Source: Phoronis ovalis (Eukaryota; Phoronida; Phoronidae). From it: a DNA stretch of 28,231 nucleotides. The notes beneath the pieces are model-generated. The model saw only the letters and a program-made list of their open reading frames with translations, did no database searches and had not been told where the DNA came from. The position numbers and the translations under genes were made by a program. How positions within the stretch are numbered: position 1 is the stretch's first letter; each line of letters starts with the position of its first letter. The stretch is taken from NCBI GenBank assembly GCA_028565635.1, contig JAOXYB010039284.1, positions 1-28,231 on the forward strand, written 5' to 3'. Shown piece after piece: positions 27,605 to 28,231 of the stretch.

Positions 27605-28231
27605 TCGGGGGCAAGTCTTAATAAACCCCAGCTGAGCCAATTAGATGTTGAGGATGTGTTAAGACCCATACGTCAGAATGCACCGTCTCCGTTCATGATC
27701 ACCCACCCGAAGCCTGTTGTAAATATCTGGATGATTTTTTTTGCAGTGTTTTCTCAGTCATTGCTAACTAATCATACTATTAGACTTTTTCCGATGGAAT
27801 ATGGTATGGTTTTCGCAAAAAAAATTACCATGGGTATATTTTAAGAAAGCAATTTTTATCATGGGTTATGGTTTTTTTACTTAGTCTAATCTAGGATATA
27901 TAAAACCCCCAAGTTTTGTCAATAACTCCCGGCCACATACCTGCATACCGTCTGTGATAGCCTGCTGTGGATTTTAAGTACTATTCTGGGTAGTCCTGGT
28001 TTCATGACGTTTGTGCTACACCTCTTGATAATCTGACTTGTCGAACAGTCCAGGAATCTTTGGTATATATAGCAACTTACTTGGGTGTGTACCGGGGGGG
28101 GGGGGTTCTTGACAGAAAAGTTGGTAGGAGTGTGTGGTCCAGGGTATTAAAAACGGAGTGGCTAAACGTCCGGTTACCGGACGGCATATCTTGGGGCTAA
28201 ACGTCCGGACATCCAATTCGGATCAACTCGG
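27605..28231. other. Right-end non-coding sequence
   Basis: No supported exon. Holds a run of 11-13 G at about 28090-28106 with repeat-like flanks, and a palindromic CGTCCGG pair (28160-28210) listed separately. Confidence 0.4.
28160..28210. repeat. Direct repeat pair with CCGG palindromes
   Basis: GGCTAAACGTCCGG occurs at 28160-28173 and 28195-28208, 35 bases apart. The first runs into the palindrome CGTCCGGTTACCGGACG (28167-28183), the second into GTCCGGAC. CpG-rich in an otherwise AT-rich region; likely part of a repeat continuing past the edge. Confidence 0.65.

Noticed and set aside
28016-28216. 66-codon minus-strand ORF at the right end
   Set aside because: Runs through the poly-G tract and CCGG palindromes; composition is that of a repeat, with no family match.
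1-28231. tRNA, rRNA, CRISPR or viral genes
   Set aside because: I looked for tRNA B-box-like sequence, rRNA segments, spaced repeats and viral domains and saw none.

Overview
This is a eukaryotic (animal) genomic window. It is AT-rich, with many short coding exons bounded by GT/AG splice sites, intronic interspersed repeats and no bacterial-style gene packing. Protein similarity and repeat style suggest a marine invertebrate. A single-exon class A GPCR and G-rich interspersed repeats like those I associate with cnidarians and other marine invertebrates fit that, but I cannot fix the phylum.

The window is dominated by one gene on the minus strand, the orthologue of centriolin (CNTRL/CEP110), a maternal-centriole and midbody scaffold. 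I could trace 41 consecutive coding exons from the start codon at 26413 down to 453. Every junction is in frame and together they give 2196 codons. The N-terminus carries SDS22-type leucine-rich repeats and a cap (exons 2-5). A long coiled coil follows (exons 5-19), then a Pro/Gly/Arg-rich middle (exons 20, 23 and 24) ending in the very conserved CNVPEHH motif (exon 25), then a second long coiled coil (exons 26-41). By comparison with human centriolin (about 2325 residues), the last 150-200 residues lie beyond the left edge.

One 3.6 kb intron of centriolin (2432-6041) holds a complete, intronless seven-helix receptor gene on the opposite strand (3226-4245), with its own poly(A) signal. The same intron holds an old inverted-repeat element (about 4459-4703).

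The right end (26435-28231) is the centriolin 5' region: a 5'UTR splice acceptor, a YY1-like site at 27227-27238, and a possible divergent first exon on the plus strand (27551-27598). An 87-bp inverted-repeat insertion (27468-27554) with 9-bp flanking direct repeats carries a CTCF-like core and lies exactly at that divergent exon's ATG. The left end (1-452) is centriolin intron holding one of two copies of a dispersed repeat with a terminal hairpin.

Points most worth a second look: a candidate internal first exon in intron 11 (20510-20594) that would give a centriolin without its LRR domain; a GC-AG intron after exon 38; a decayed duplicate of exon 18; a minisatellite that has multiplied the 5' splice site of exon 12; the receptor that lacks the aminergic aspartate; and the small insertion element at the promoter.
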